Shown: positions 35,659-44,957, counted from the stretch's first letter. The stretch: 64,000 nt of DNA from Thermus thermophilus (GCF_019974155.1 NZ_AP025158.1:1178001-1242000), one strand, 5' to 3'. Program-made: numbers and translations. The notes: generated by a model from the sequence alone, not told the origin.

Positions 35659-36495
35659 CTATTCTAGCGCGTAGGCGTGGACCGCAAGCGCCCCCAGGCC
35701 CACGTTGGCGGCGATGGTGGCCCCGGAGCGGATGACCCTGCCCCGCTCCAGGCGCAGGGCGCTCTCCAGGTTCCGTTTGAGGCCCTCGAGCCACTCGGGC
35801 TTGGCGTCGGAGTGGGTGATGGCGACGCGGACGGTCTTCCCCCCTAACTCCTCCGCCACCAGCCGGGCCAGGGTCTCGGGGACCGCGCCCTCCCGGGCCA
35901 CCCGGAGAAAGCGGATGTGCCCCTTCTCAATGCGCAGGATGGGCCTCAAGCCCAGGAAGTTTCCCACCACCTCGCCAAAGCGGGGGAGGCGGCCGTTTCG
36001 GGCGAGGTGGGAGAGGTCGGCCACGCTGAAGTAGAGGCTGGAGCGCTTAAGCCTTTCCAGCTCCTGCACCACGTCCTCCTCGTCGGCGCCGTCCCGGAGC
36101 ATCTCCGCCGCCCGGAGCACCATCGCCCCAAGCCCCGCGGAGACCATCGCCGAGTCCACCACCCGGATCCGGTTCGGGGCCACCCTGAGGGCCGCCTCCC
36201 GCGCCCTTTGCACCGTCTGGGAAAGCTCCCCGGAGACGTGGACGGAAAGGAGGCGGTCGTAGACCTGGAGGTAGCACTCGTACACCCCCACGAAGTCCTC
36301 CACCTCCGGAGGCTCGGTCACGGGTGCGGCCCCGGCCCGCATGGCCTGGTAGAGGGCGTCCGGGGTGAGTTCCTGCCGGTCCTTGTACCGCTTCTCCCCC
36401 AGGCGGACGTAGATGGGCACGAGGCCGATGGCCTCCTCCTGGAGCGCCTTGGGGGGAAGGTCCGCGGCGGTGTCGGTCACGAGGCCAAGCTCCAC
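35659..36495 (-). CDS. DegV-family fatty-acid-binding protein
   Basis: The 278-residue protein starts LGLVTDTAADLPP (DegV signature). It has VHVSGELSQTVQRAREAA, RIRVVDSAMVSAGLGAMV, LSHLARNGRLPR and LGLRPILRIEKGHI, all conserved contacts with the bound fatty acid. In Firmicutes such proteins (FakB) present fatty acids to the kinase FakA; no FakA is visible here. I chose GTG 36495 because the family begins three to five residues before the VTDSAADL strand; a -10 TATACC lies ten bases before it. It is upstream of mfd. Confidence 0.9.
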   Translation of the reverse strand: MELGLVTDTAADLPPKALQEEAIGLVPIYVRLGEKRYKDRQELTPDALYQAMRAGAAPVTEPPEVEDFVGVYECYLQVYDRLLSVHVSGELSQTVQRAREAALRVAPNRIRVVDSAMVSAGLGAMVLRAAEMLRDGADEEDVVQELERLKRSSLYFSVADLSHLARNGRLPRFGEVVGNFLGLRPILRIEKGHIRFLRVAREGAVPETLARLVAEELGGKTVRVAITHSDAKPEWLEGLKRNLESALRLERGRVIRSGATIAANVGLGALAVHAYALE

Positions 36496-36504
36496 GCCCC
36501 CTAT

Positions 36505-36545
36505 GGTATACCGCGTCCAACCCGCGTCCAAGCCCCGGCTATAAT
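36505..36545. promoter_or_regulatory. Divergent degV / pcp promoter elements
   Basis: Minus: TATACC at 36505-36510, ten bases before the degV GTG. Plus: a perfect TATAAT at 36540-36545, twelve bases before the pcp ATG. No clear -35 boxes. Confidence 0.6.
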
Positions 36546-36557
36546 GCTCCCTGGCCC

Positions 36558-37136
36558 ATGATCCTCGTCACCGGCTTTGAACCCTTCGGCGGCCTGGAAC
36601 ACAACCCCTCCCAGGCCCTCCTTGACCTCCTCCCCTCCGAGGTGGGCGGCAGGCCCCTCAGGAAGGCCGTCCTCCCCGTGGACGCCGAGGCCCTGGGCGA
36701 GGTCCTGGAGGGCCTCCACCGGGAGGGGCCCAAGGCCGTCCTCCACCTGGGTCTTGCGGAGGACCGGCCCGTCCTCACCCTGGAAAGGCTCGCGGTGAAC
36801 CTTTTGGACTTCCCCCGCCCCGACAACCGGGGCCGGGTCCTCGAGGACCTCCCCATCGTCCCTGGAGGCCCCCTGGCCCTTCCCGCCCGCTTCCCGGTGA
36901 AGCCCGTCCTCGCCCGCTGGCGGGAGGCGGGGATCCCCGGGAGGCCAAGCCTTTCCGCGGGGAGCTACCTCTGCAACCAGGCCTTCTACCTCTCCCTCTA
37001 CCGCCTGCCCGAGGAAGTCCCCGTGGGCTTCCTCCACCTTCCTCCCGACGAGACCCTGGCCCTCAAGCGGCCCAGGCCCTACGTGCCCCTGGAGGTCCAG
37101 GCCCGGGCCGTCCGCCTCGCCCTGGAGCACCTGTGA
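36558..37136 (+). CDS. pcp: Pyroglutamyl peptidase (pyrrolidone-carboxylate peptidase)
   Basis: This cysteine peptidase removes N-terminal pyroglutamate from peptides. The 192-residue protein shows VTGFEPFGGLEHNPS at the N-terminus, the catalytic glutamate in LHLGLAEDRPVLTLE near 75, the cysteine in SAGSYLCNQAFYLSLY near 140 and the histidine in VGFLHLPPDE near 165. The family is complete, although slightly shorter than the 205-215 residues typical of others. The GTGA overlap with the next glycosyltransferase suggests one transcript for unrelated functions. Confidence 0.92.
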   Translation: MILVTGFEPFGGLEHNPSQALLDLLPSEVGGRPLRKAVLPVDAEALGEVLEGLHREGPKAVLHLGLAEDRPVLTLERLAVNLLDFPRPDNRGRVLEDLPIVPGGPLALPARFPVKPVLARWREAGIPGRPSLSAGSYLCNQAFYLSLYRLPEEVPVGFLHLPPDETLALKRPRPYVPLEVQARAVRLALEHL

Positions 37137-38182
37137 GGGTCCTCTTCCTCTCCGACGCCCGGCGCATCGGGGGAAGCGAGGTCTACCTCAGGGAGATGCT
37201 TCCCCGGGTGAAGGCCCTGGGGCTCTCCCCCGAGGCCGCCCTCCCCGAGGCCGAGGGCACCCTCCCGGTGCGCCGGGCCCTGGAGGCGGCGGGGATCCCC
37301 GTCCACGCGTACCGGGACCTGGAGGCGCTTCCCGAGGCGGTGGACCTCGTGGTGGCCTCCGCCTGGTACCCGCAAAGCTACCGCCGCTTCTTCGCCCGCT
37401 ACCCGCGGCTCGTCCTTCTCGTCCACGACCAGATAGAGGTCTTCTACCCCCTGGGGGGGCGGTACCTCTACCGCTTGGGCTACCGCCTCCTCCAGGTGCC
37501 CAACCTCAGGCGGGCGCGGGCCGTCCTCACCGTCTCCCGCTGGGCGGCCCGGTGGCTTGAACGGGTACACGGGGTAAAGGGCGTGCACGCCGTGCCCAAC
37601 GGGGTGGACGTGGAGCGCTTCCGGCCGCCCCTTCCCGGGGAGAAGGAAGCCCTTAAAGAACGCTACGGCCTAAAGCGCCCCGCCGTTTTGGTCCCCGCCC
37701 GCATGAGCCCAGAGAAGAACCACCTGGCCGTCCTCCTCACCGCGAGGCTCCTTCCCCAGGTAGACTTCCTCCTGGTGGGGACCGGGGAGCTTCTGGGCCT
37801 TTGGCAGAAGACGGCGAGGCTTTTGCGGCTAGGGAACGTCCGCTTCCTAGGCCGGCGGGAGGACATGCCGGAGCTCTACCGGGCGGCGGACGCCGTCCTC
37901 CTCCCCACCCTGGGGGAGAACCAGAGCCTGGCCACCCTCGAGGCCATGGCCTCCGGCCTCCCCGTGGTCACCACCCCCATCCCCGCCCAGGCGGAGCTCA
38001 TCCAGGACGGCCTCACCGGCAGGCTCGTCCCCCCCTGGCCCCCAAGGCTCGCCCAAGCCCTCCGGGAGGCAAGCCCGGAGCTGGGCAAGCGGGCGCGGGC
38101 CTTCGTGGAAGCGAACCACACCCTGGACCAGGCCGCCCGAAGGCTCGCCGCGATCCTGAAGCGGCTTTGGGAGGAAGGATGA
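37133..38182 (+). CDS. Glycosyltransferase family 4
   Basis: The 349-residue GT-B enzyme has the N-terminal loop DARRIGGSEVYLREMLPRV, the acceptor-side VSRWAARWLERVHG, VPNGVDVERFRPP, the donor-binding LVPARMSPEKNH and the EX7E region LPTLGENQSLATLEAMASG. The donor is unknown. It opens a run with UDP-galactopyranose mutase and two further glycosyltransferases (ATGA and short overlaps), so it probably adds one of the inner sugars of a galactofuranose-containing glycolipid or polysaccharide. It starts at GTG 37133, overlapping the pcp stop. Confidence 0.85.
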   Translation: MRVLFLSDARRIGGSEVYLREMLPRVKALGLSPEAALPEAEGTLPVRRALEAAGIPVHAYRDLEALPEAVDLVVASAWYPQSYRRFFARYPRLVLLVHDQIEVFYPLGGRYLYRLGYRLLQVPNLRRARAVLTVSRWAARWLERVHGVKGVHAVPNGVDVERFRPPLPGEKEALKERYGLKRPAVLVPARMSPEKNHLAVLLTARLLPQVDFLLVGTGELLGLWQKTARLLRLGNVRFLGRREDMPELYRAADAVLLPTLGENQSLATLEAMASGLPVVTTPIPAQAELIQDGLTGRLVPPWPPRLAQALREASPELGKRARAFVEANHTLDQAARRLAAILKRLWEEG

Positions 38183-39297
38183 AGGTGGACTACCTGATCG
38201 TGGGCGCGGGCTTCACCGGGGCCACCCTGGCGGAAAGGCTCGCCGCCGCAGGCAAGCGGGTTCTGGTGGTGGACAGGAGGGACCACATCGGGGGCAACGC
38301 CTACGACGAAACGGACCCCCACGGGGTCCTCGTCCACCGCTACGGACCCCACATCTTCCACACCAACAGCAAAAAGGTCTTTGACTACCTCTCCCGCTTC
38401 ACCGAGTGGCGCCCCTACTACCACCGCGTCCGTGCCGTGGTGGAGGGCAAGGAGGTCCCCCTCCCCTTCAGCCTCGCCACCCTCCGCGCCCTCTTCTCCC
38501 CAAGGCTCGCCGACCGCCTGGAGGAGAAGCTCGTCTCCCGCTTCGGCTACGGCGCCCGCGTCCCCATCCTCCGCCTCCGGGAAGAAGAGGACCCCGACCT
38601 CCGCTTCCTCGCCGACTACGTCTACAAAAACGTCTTTGAGGGCTACACCCTCAAGCAGTGGGGCCTGCGCCCCGAGGAACTCTCCCCTTCCGTGACCGCT
38701 CGGGTCCCCGTCCTGGTGAGCCACGACACCCGCTACTTCCAGGACGCTTACCAAGCCATGCCCAAGGAGGGCTACACCGCCCTCTTCCGCAGGATGCTCG
38801 CCCACCCCAACATCAAGCTCCTCCTCCAAACCGACTGGAAGGAGGTGGAAGGGGAGGTCAAGTTTGCACGCCTCATCTTCACCGGGCCCATTGACGAGTT
38901 CTTCGGCTACCTCCACGGGCCCCTCCCCTACCGCTCCCTCCGCTTCCGGATGGAACTCCACCCCGGCCCCTGGGCCCAGGAGGTGGGCACGGTGAACTAC
39001 CCCAACGAGCACCCCTACACCCGGGTCACGGAGTTCAAGCACCTCACGGGCCAGGACTACCTCCCCCACTCCACCCTCTGCTACGAGTACCCCGAGGCCT
39101 ACACCCCGGGCAAAAACGAGCCCTACTACCCCGTCCCCAGGGAGGAGAACGAGGAACGCTACCGGCTCTACCTGGAGGAGGCCAAGAAGCTTAAGGGCGT
39201 CTACTTCGCAGGAAGGCTCGGCGACTACCGCTACTACAACATGGACCAGGCGGTGGCCCGGGCCCTGAAGCTCTTTGAGGAGATCGTCCATGGGTGA
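38179..39297 (+). CDS. glf: UDP-galactopyranose mutase
   Basis: This FAD enzyme interconverts UDP-galactopyranose and UDP-galactofuranose, the donor for Galf residues. The 372-residue protein has the FAD loop YLIVGAGFTGATLAERLA, VVDRRDHIGGNAYDE, YGPHIFHTNSKKVFDYL, GYTLKQWG, PKEGYTALFRRML and the C-terminal FAGRLGDYRYYNMDQAVARAL, all hallmarks of Glf. The adjacent GT2 gene resembles galactofuranosyltransferases, so a Galf-containing glycan is made here. Thermus membranes are known to contain glycolipids capped by Galf. Start ATG 38179 overlaps the previous TGA. Confidence 0.96.
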   Translation: MKVDYLIVGAGFTGATLAERLAAAGKRVLVVDRRDHIGGNAYDETDPHGVLVHRYGPHIFHTNSKKVFDYLSRFTEWRPYYHRVRAVVEGKEVPLPFSLATLRALFSPRLADRLEEKLVSRFGYGARVPILRLREEEDPDLRFLADYVYKNVFEGYTLKQWGLRPEELSPSVTARVPVLVSHDTRYFQDAYQAMPKEGYTALFRRMLAHPNIKLLLQTDWKEVEGEVKFARLIFTGPIDEFFGYLHGPLPYRSLRFRMELHPGPWAQEVGTVNYPNEHPYTRVTEFKHLTGQDYLPHSTLCYEYPEAYTPGKNEPYYPVPREENEERYRLYLEEAKKLKGVYFAGRLGDYRYYNMDQAVARALKLFEEIVHG

Positions 39298-40162
39298 ACA
39301 GGTCTGCGCCGTGATCGTCACCTACAACCGGAAGGCGCTCCTGCGCGAGTGCCTCAAGGCCGTCCTCTCCCAAACCCGCCCCCCGGACCACGTCCTGGTG
39401 GTGGACAATGCCTCCACCGACGGCACGAGGGAGATGCTCCAGGAAGAGTTCCCCCAGGTGGAGGTCCTCCGCCTCCCCGAAAACCAAGGCGGGGCCGGGG
39501 GGTTCCACGAGGGGATGAAGCGGGCCTACGAGCAGGGCTTTGACTGGCTGTGGCTCATGGACGACGACACCATCCCCAGGGCTAAGGCCCTCGAGGCCCT
39601 GCTGGAAGCCGCACGCCTTCCCCTGGACCCGAGGCCCCGGATCCTGGCGAGCCGCCAGCTCCTGCCCAACGGCCTCCCCCACCCCACCACCGCCTTCGTC
39701 AACCCCACGGACCCGAGGCACCCCTTCCTCTGGCTCCGCCTAAGGCCCCGCTACAGGCCCATCCGCTGGGCCCTCTTCACCTCGGTCCTCCTGCACCGGA
39801 GCCTGGTGGAGGAACACGGCCTGCCCCACAAGGCCTTCTTTATATGGGAGGACGACCTGGAGTACACCGCCCGCGCCCTACGCCGGGGACTCGGCCTCCA
39901 GGTGCGAGATAGCGAGGTCATTCACAAAAGCGCCAGCAAGCCCTACATCTCCGCCACCACCGGGGAGAACCGCCTCTTCTACGGGGTGCGGAACCGGATC
40001 TGGGTGCTCCGAAGCCCGGCCTTCGGACCCCTGGGAAAGGCCTTCCTTGCCCTACAGCTCTTTTTCGGCCTCCTCACCTACCTGGCCTTCCACCCAAGCC
40101 GGAAAAGCCTACAAGAAATCGGCCGGGCCCTCCGGGCCGGGCTTGCCACGTCCCCGTGCTAA
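39290..40162 (+). CDS. GT2 glycosyltransferase, probable galactofuranosyltransferase
   Basis: The 290-residue GT-A enzyme has [34 protein letters not shown], the distinctive ENQGGAGGFHEGMKRAY, the metal-binding LWLMDDDTIPRAKAL and IWEDDLEYTARALRRG. The GGAGGF plus MDDD plus WEDxE combination is typical of GlfT1-like Galf transferases. It overlaps the mutase gene by eight bases, strongly supporting UDP-Galf as donor. A hydrophobic C-terminal stretch (FLALQLFFGLLTYLAF) could tether it to the membrane. I chose ATG 39290 over 39275. Confidence 0.85.
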   Translation: MGEQVCAVIVTYNRKALLRECLKAVLSQTRPPDHVLVVDNASTDGTREMLQEEFPQVEVLRLPENQGGAGGFHEGMKRAYEQGFDWLWLMDDDTIPRAKALEALLEAARLPLDPRPRILASRQLLPNGLPHPTTAFVNPTDPRHPFLWLRLRPRYRPIRWALFTSVLLHRSLVEEHGLPHKAFFIWEDDLEYTARALRRGLGLQVRDSEVIHKSASKPYISATTGENRLFYGVRNRIWVLRSPAFGPLGKAFLALQLFFGLLTYLAFHPSRKSLQEIGRALRAGLATSPC

Positions 40163-40172
40163 GATACCGGGG

Positions 40173-41384
40173 ATGCGCCTCTACCGCGTGGGGCTCTTCA
40201 CCGACGTCTACTTCCCCAACCCCAACGGGGTCACCACGAGCGTCTACCTCCTCCTGAGGGAACTCCGGCGCATGGGCCACGAGGCCTGGGTCCTGGCCCC
40301 GGCCCACCCCGAGGCCCCGGAGAACGAGGAAGGGGTGGTGCGGGTCCCCTCCGTGGCCTACCCCTTCTACGAGGGGCAGCAGATCGCCCTCCCCTCGGCC
40401 CGGTACCTGCCCACGGAGTTGGAACTCATCCACACCCACACCCCCCTCACCCTCGGGGTGTGGGGCCTGCGGCTTGCCCGGAGCAAGAACCTCCCCCACG
40501 TCTCCACCTTCCACACCCACTACGAGAAGTACGCCCACTACGTGCCGGGCCTCGCCTTTTTGGACAAGTACACGGGGATCGTGCCCCGCCTGGCCAAGGC
40601 CTTCTACAACCGGGTGGAGGTGGTCATCGCCCCCACGGAGCCCGTGAAGCGCCTGGCGGAAAGCTACGGCATAGAGCGCCCCATCCGGGTCATCCCCACC
40701 GGCATAGACAACCGCCTCCTGGAAGAAGCCCCCCTTCCCTCCCCTTCCCCTTGGCCCGAGGGAAAGAGGCGCCTCGTCACCGTGGGGCGGCTGGGGAAGG
40801 AGAAGAGCTTTGACGTGGTCCTCAAGGCGGTGGCGGAGCTCGCCAAGGAGGAGGACGTCTTCCTGGTGCACATCGGGGAAGGCCCCGAGCTTCCCCACCT
40901 CGAGGCCCTCGCCAAGGAACTCGGGATCGCCGACCGGGTCCTCTTCCTGGGGCCCGTGCCCTACAGGAAGATCGGGGGGTACTACCGCCTGGCGGAGCTT
41001 TTCCTCTTCGCCAGCGAGACGGAAACCCAGGGGCTCGTGGTCTGGGAGGCCCAGGCCATGGGGGTGCCGGTGGTGGCGGTGGGGGCGGAAGGCGTGTTGG
41101 AGGGGGTGGAAGACGGCAAGACCGGGTACCTGGTCCCCCCAGGAGACTTCCGGGCCCTGGCGGAAAAGGCCCTAGAGCTCCTGAGGGACGAGGAGAAGCG
41201 GAGGCGCTTCAGCCTGCAGGCCCGGGCCTTCGCCCTAAAGCGCTCGGCGGAGCGCATCGCCGAAGAGATCGTGGCCGTTTACGACGAGGCGAATGAGATC
41301 CTGAGGGCCGAGCCCCGGAGGCTTATCTTTCCCTTCCCTCGGCTTCCCCGAAGTAGCCTCGAGGATCGCCCAGGAGGTTTCTAG
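40173..41384 (+). CDS. GT4 glycosyltransferase, probable glucosyl-diacylglycerol synthase
   Basis: The 403-residue GT-B enzyme opens [19 protein letters not shown], as in bacterial 1,2-diacylglycerol 3-glucosyltransferases, and carries [51 protein letters not shown] and the donor motif [19 protein letters not shown]. In Thermus glycolipids the first sugar on diacylglycerol is glucose, so this enzyme is a good candidate for the first step. The last 20 residues ([17 protein letters not shown]) overlap the convergent GT2 gene by 62 bp and look like low-complexity antisense reading. Confidence 0.8.
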   Translation: MRLYRVGLFTDVYFPNPNGVTTSVYLLLRELRRMGHEAWVLAPAHPEAPENEEGVVRVPSVAYPFYEGQQIALPSARYLPTELELIHTHTPLTLGVWGLRLARSKNLPHVSTFHTHYEKYAHYVPGLAFLDKYTGIVPRLAKAFYNRVEVVIAPTEPVKRLAESYGIERPIRVIPTGIDNRLLEEAPLPSPSPWPEGKRRLVTVGRLGKEKSFDVVLKAVAELAKEEDVFLVHIGEGPELPHLEALAKELGIADRVLFLGPVPYRKIGGYYRLAELFLFASETETQGLVVWEAQAMGVPVVAVGAEGVLEGVEDGKTGYLVPPGDFRALAEKALELLRDEEKRRRFSLQARAFALKRSAERIAEEIVAVYDEANEILRAEPRRLIFPFPRLPRSSLEDRPGGF

Positions 41385-42006
41385 CCTGCCTCAGGAGGAA
41401 CCGCCCCCACCCCCCCTTGAGCCTGCGGGCGGAGGTGAGGACGAGGGCGTCCCTCGCGTAGCGCACGGGGCCCAGGGCCTTGAGCCTCCAGCCCAAGAGG
41501 ACGTCTTCCCTCGCCTCCACCTCGGGGAAACCCCCCACCTTCAGGGCCGCCTCCTTCCGGACCATCATGTTGGCCCCGGCGAGGTTGGGCCGCCCGAGGA
41601 GGGCCATGAGGCTCAGGAAGGCCCGGTAGCCCCACTCGGAGAAGGCGGCCTCCAAGGGGGAGACCCCATAGAAGCGCAAGGGGCCGTATACGGCCACCGC
41701 CCCCGGGGCCATTTGAGCGAGCCTTTCCAGCCACCGGGGCGTGGGCAGGGAGTCGGCGTCGGTCATGGCCACCCACTCCCCCCGCGCCGCCAAAAGCCCC
41801 GCTTGGCGGGCGTAGGCCACCCCTTTCCTCCCGCAGAAGACCACCCGCGCCCCCAAGGCCTCGGCCACCTCCCGGGTGCGGTCGGTGGAGGCGTTGTCCA
41901 CCACGATGACCTCAAAGGGGGGAAGGGTCTGGGCGAAGACCGCCTTTAAGGCGCCGGGCAGGTAGGCCTCCTCGTTGTGGGCGGGAATCACCACGCTGAC
42001 GCGCAC
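41323..42006 (-). CDS. Glycosyltransferase family 2
   Basis: The 227-residue GT-A enzyme shows [55 protein letters not shown] (metal-binding DAD) and [15 protein letters not shown] with [13 protein letters not shown]. Its neighbours suggest an envelope glycolipid or polysaccharide role, but its sugar and acceptor are unknown. GTG 42006 is the furthest start; a -10 TATACC at 42008-42013 is too close, so translation may begin at GTG 41994 on a leaderless RNA. It is divergent from the MFS gene and convergent with the GT4. Confidence 0.8.
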   Translation of the reverse strand: MRVSVVIPAHNEEAYLPGALKAVFAQTLPPFEVIVVDNASTDRTREVAEALGARVVFCGRKGVAYARQAGLLAARGEWVAMTDADSLPTPRWLERLAQMAPGAVAVYGPLRFYGVSPLEAAFSEWGYRAFLSLMALLGRPNLAGANMMVRKEAALKVGGFPEVEAREDVLLGWRLKALGPVRYARDALVLTSARRLKGGWGRFLLRQARNLLGDPRGYFGEAEGRER

Positions 42007-42020
42007 GGGTATACTCTAGC

Positions 42021-43193
42021 GTGTTTCGCTTCCTCCCGTGGCGGCGGGAAGGGCTTTCCGCCCTTCTCCGCCTCGTCCTCGTGGTGGGCCTCCTGGAGGG
42101 GGTGCGGAGCAGCTACTTCGCCGGCCTGCTCCCCTTTTACGCCCCGGAGCACCTGGGGCTGGGGCCCGCCGCCTTCACCCTGGCCTTTACCCTGCACCAG
42201 CTCGCGGAGAACCTCTCCAAGGCCGCAGGGGGGCTCCTGGCGGAGCGGCTCGGCTACGGCCTCACGGTGACCCTGGCCGCCGCCGCGGGCCTCCTCGCCC
42301 TCCTCCTCACCCCAAGGGCGGACTCGGCCTGGATCCTCTGGACCCTCGGGGCCCTATGGGGCCTCACCTTCTCCTCCCTCTACCCCGGCCTCATGACCTT
42401 GGCGAGCCGCATCGCCCGCCCCGGGATGGACGCCCGGGCCCTGGCCTTCACCCTGAGCCTGGCGATGCCCTGGGTGGGGCTCGGCCTCGTGGGGGTGGGC
42501 CAGGTGGCCCAAAGGCACCCCCTCCAGGCCCTCCACCTCCTCCTCGCCGCCCAGGGGCTCGCCCTCCTCGTGGCCTTAAGCCTGGTGCGCTTCCGCATCC
42601 CCGTCCCGCCCCCCTCCAGGGAGCGCTACCCCCTTTACCGCCTCCTCCTTTTCGTGCCCGCGGCCTTCGGCCAGACCTTCGCCCCGGCTCTGGTCTCCCT
42701 CTTCCTCCTGCGCTTCGCCAAGGAAGAGCTCGGCCTCGAGCCCCTGGCCCTGGGGGGCCTCCTCGTCCTGGGGGGCGGGGCGGCCTTCCTCCTCCTCCCC
42801 TTCACGGGCCGCCTGGTGGACCGGAGGGGCTACCAGCCCGCCCTCGTCCTCGGGCTTTTCCTTCTCGCCTTGGTCATGGCCCGGCTCGGCACCGGGCCCC
42901 ACCCCTACGAGCTTCCCGCCGCCGCCCTCCTCGGGGGCCTCGGGTTCAGCCTCTTCCTCCCCGGGTGGAACGGGCTTCTCGCCAAGAACCTGCCCCAGGA
43001 GAACCGGGCCGCCATCTGGGGTAGCCTCATGACCGTGGAGGGGCTCGGCCTCGCCCTGGGCCCGGTGGCGGGCGGGCTCTTGTGGGAGGCCTTCGGCCTC
43101 CGGGCGCCCTTCCTCGCGGGCTCGGGCATCTTCCTGGCCCTCAGCCTCTTCTACCTCCTCCTCTTCCGTGTGCGCGGGCTTTGGAGGCGGTGA
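42021..43193 (+). CDS. Major facilitator superfamily transporter
   Basis: The 390-residue protein has about twelve membrane segments. The inter-segment loops AERLGYG and GRLVDRRGYQPALVLG match MFS motif A, the latter after segment 8. The substrate is unknown. Position between glycosyltransferases and a polysaccharide deacetylase suggests an envelope role, perhaps moving a lipid or sugar, but this is only context. GTG 42021 lies five bases after a -10 TATACT (42010-42015), which shares the palindrome GTATAC with the divergent GT2 promoter. The stop shares a base with the next ATG (TGATG). Confidence 0.82.
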   Translation: MFRFLPWRREGLSALLRLVLVVGLLEGVRSSYFAGLLPFYAPEHLGLGPAAFTLAFTLHQLAENLSKAAGGLLAERLGYGLTVTLAAAAGLLALLLTPRADSAWILWTLGALWGLTFSSLYPGLMTLASRIARPGMDARALAFTLSLAMPWVGLGLVGVGQVAQRHPLQALHLLLAAQGLALLVALSLVRFRIPVPPPSRERYPLYRLLLFVPAAFGQTFAPALVSLFLLRFAKEELGLEPLALGGLLVLGGGAAFLLLPFTGRLVDRRGYQPALVLGLFLLALVMARLGTGPHPYELPAAALLGGLGFSLFLPGWNGLLAKNLPQENRAAIWGSLMTVEGLGLALGPVAGGLLWEAFGLRAPFLAGSGIFLALSLFYLLLFRVRGLWRR

Positions 43194-44386
43194 TGGTGGA
43201 GCTTTTCGGCGCCGTTCTCCTCCTCTTCGGCCTCTCCGACCTCCTCTTCCGCTTCCTCGGGGTGGGGGCCTACGCCCACGGAAGCCGGCGGGAGCCCAAG
43301 GTGGCCCTCACCTTTGACGACGGCCCCTCGGAAAGGACGGAAGCCCTCCTCGCCCTCCTCGCCCGGCACGGGGTCAAGGCCACCTTCTTCCTCACCGGGG
43401 AGAAGGCCCGGGCCAGGCCGGACCTGGTGGAGGCCATTAGGCGGGAAGGCCACCAGGTGGAGGACCACGGGGAGGGGCACCGCCCCCTTTGGCTCCTCCT
43501 CCCCTGGCTGGAGTGGCGGCACATGGCCCAAAACCCCGGGCGCTACTACCGCCCTCCCCACGGCCTCCACACCCCCTTCACCCGCCTCTTCGCCCGGCTT
43601 TTGGGGAAGCGGGTGGCCCTTTGGGACCTAGAAAGCAAGGACTGGCTTCCCCTGCCCCCCGAGGAGCTCGCCGAAAGGCTTCTCTTTTACCTGCGCCCCG
43701 GGTCCATCGTCCTCCTCCACGACGGGCCGGAGCGCACCCTGAGGCTCCTGGAGCGGGCCCTCCCGGAGATGCTCCGCCTGGGGTACCGGCCCACCACCCT
43801 GGACGACCTCGCCCCCTTGCCCCTCACCCCGAGGCTCGCCCTCATCCGGGGCCTCCAGGGGTTTGAGGAGCGGTACAACCGGAGGCACCGGGTGGTGCGG
43901 GCGGGGCTTGGCCCCTTTGACCTTTTCCGCCTGGAGAAAAAGCCCTTCCCCGGCCCCGCCCTCCCCGGGCTTCCCCCGGGCGTCCCCGCCTTTGAGCTCC
44001 ACCTGGAAAGCCAGCGGGTGATGGAGCTTGCCCCCTTTGAGGCGGTCCGCCACCTGCGGCGAAGCCTGGCGAAGGTGGCGGAGAAGGTGGCCGAAGACCC
44101 CGAGGTGCGCCTCGTCTACGGGTACACCTACCTGGCGGACGGGGGAAGGATCCTGGGCCTCAAGACCCAAGACCTCCCCTTCTGGCCAAGGCTCGTGGCG
44201 GGCCTCGCCAGCGCCTGGTTCCTCTGGCTCTACCGGGGGGAGCTCCCCAAGCGGAAAAGGCCCCCGGCCCGGATGGCCTACCTCAGCCGGGAGGAGCTCC
44301 TCGCGCGATACCCACCGTCCACTCCCGCTTCCCCACCCCAGGGACCCGGTGCACGGCAAACCCCGCCTCCCGAAGGGCCCGCCTGA
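43193..44386 (+). CDS. Polysaccharide deacetylase (CE4) with unrecognised C-terminal domain
   Basis: Residues 1-200 form a NodB-like deacetylase behind an N-terminal membrane helix: VALTFDDGPSERT (motif 1 aspartates), VEDHGEGHRP (zinc histidines, HxxxH), YYRPPHGLHTPF (motif 3) and SIVLLHDGPERT (motif 5). It should remove N-acetyl groups from a sugar. A region of about 170 residues follows (FELHLESQRVMEL, VYGYTYLADGGRILG) that I do not firmly recognise; it is loosely like YkoP-type tails. The last 34 residues are Pro/Ser-rich and overlap mnmD antisense by 104 bp. Next to glycolipid genes, it could deacetylate a GlcNAc residue. Confidence 0.8.
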   Translation: MVELFGAVLLLFGLSDLLFRFLGVGAYAHGSRREPKVALTFDDGPSERTEALLALLARHGVKATFFLTGEKARARPDLVEAIRREGHQVEDHGEGHRPLWLLLPWLEWRHMAQNPGRYYRPPHGLHTPFTRLFARLLGKRVALWDLESKDWLPLPPEELAERLLFYLRPGSIVLLHDGPERTLRLLERALPEMLRLGYRPTTLDDLAPLPLTPRLALIRGLQGFEERYNRRHRVVRAGLGPFDLFRLEKKPFPGPALPGLPPGVPAFELHLESQRVMELAPFEAVRHLRRSLAKVAEKVAEDPEVRLVYGYTYLADGGRILGLKTQDLPFWPRLVAGLASAWFLWLYRGELPKRKRPPARMAYLSREELLARYPPSTPASPPQGPGARQTPPPEGPA

Positions 44387-44936
44387 AGGCCCCCTGGGCG
44401 GAGTAGGTGGCGAGCCTCCCGCCCCGCTTCAGGCTCTTCCGGAGCTTGAGGAGGACGGGGAGGGACCAGGCCTCGGGGTTGGCCCTGGGGCTGAAGGGGT
44501 CCAGGTAGACCGCCGTGGCCCAGCGGACGGGTAGGGCCACCTCCCGGACATCGGCGAAGAGGAGCCATAGCTCCCCCCAAGGCCCCTGGAAGCAAGAGGT
44601 GGGCCAGGCCCTGAGGAGGTCGGCGAAGACCGCTTCCGCCCGGGGCAAAGGGAGAGGGATTTGCGCCAGGGCCTCCCTGGGCAAGGGCTCCCGCTCCACC
44701 GCCAGGTAGGAAAGCCGCACCCCCCGCAATAGGGCGCTTTCCAGGGCCACCCGGAAGTTCACCCCAAGCCCGAAGCCCACCTCCAAAACCCTGGGGGCGG
44801 GGTGGAGGTGGGTGAGGGTCTTCTCCAGGTAGAGCCTACGCGCCTGGAGGAGGGCCCCCTGCCGCGGGTGGTAGGCCTCCCCGTACCCGGGGTGGAAGAG
44901 GGTGGGGGTGCCGTCTTGGGTGAGGCGAAGCTCCAT
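44283..44936 (-). CDS. MnmD-like tRNA methyltransferase (stand-alone MnmC2 domain)
   Basis: The 217-residue SAM-dependent protein matches the methyltransferase half of MnmC without the FAD oxidase half: VLEVGFGLGVNFRVAL (SAM loop), ADVREVALPV, YLDPFSPRANPEAWSL and ATYSAQGAFRRALREAGF. It should methylate 5-aminomethyl-(2-thio)uridine in tRNA, downstream of the MnmE-MnmG pathway; the mnmE end is at the left edge of this window. Its start has AAAGG nine bases upstream, and its promoter overlaps that of the divergent DUF554 gene. Confidence 0.85.
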   Translation of the reverse strand: MELRLTQDGTPTLFHPGYGEAYHPRQGALLQARRLYLEKTLTHLHPAPRVLEVGFGLGVNFRVALESALLRGVRLSYLAVEREPLPREALAQIPLPLPRAEAVFADLLRAWPTSCFQGPWGELWLLFADVREVALPVRWATAVYLDPFSPRANPEAWSLPVLLKLRKSLKRGGRLATYSAQGAFRRALREAGFAVHRVPGVGKREWTVGIARGAPPG

Positions 44937-44957
44937 CCTTTGGCTAGAATAGCCGCC

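Noticed and set aside
37876-39321. A 481-codon minus-strand frame over the mutase and GT4 genes
   Set aside because: It consists of Val/Gly/Glu-rich antisense reading of glf, whose motifs are complete on the plus strand.
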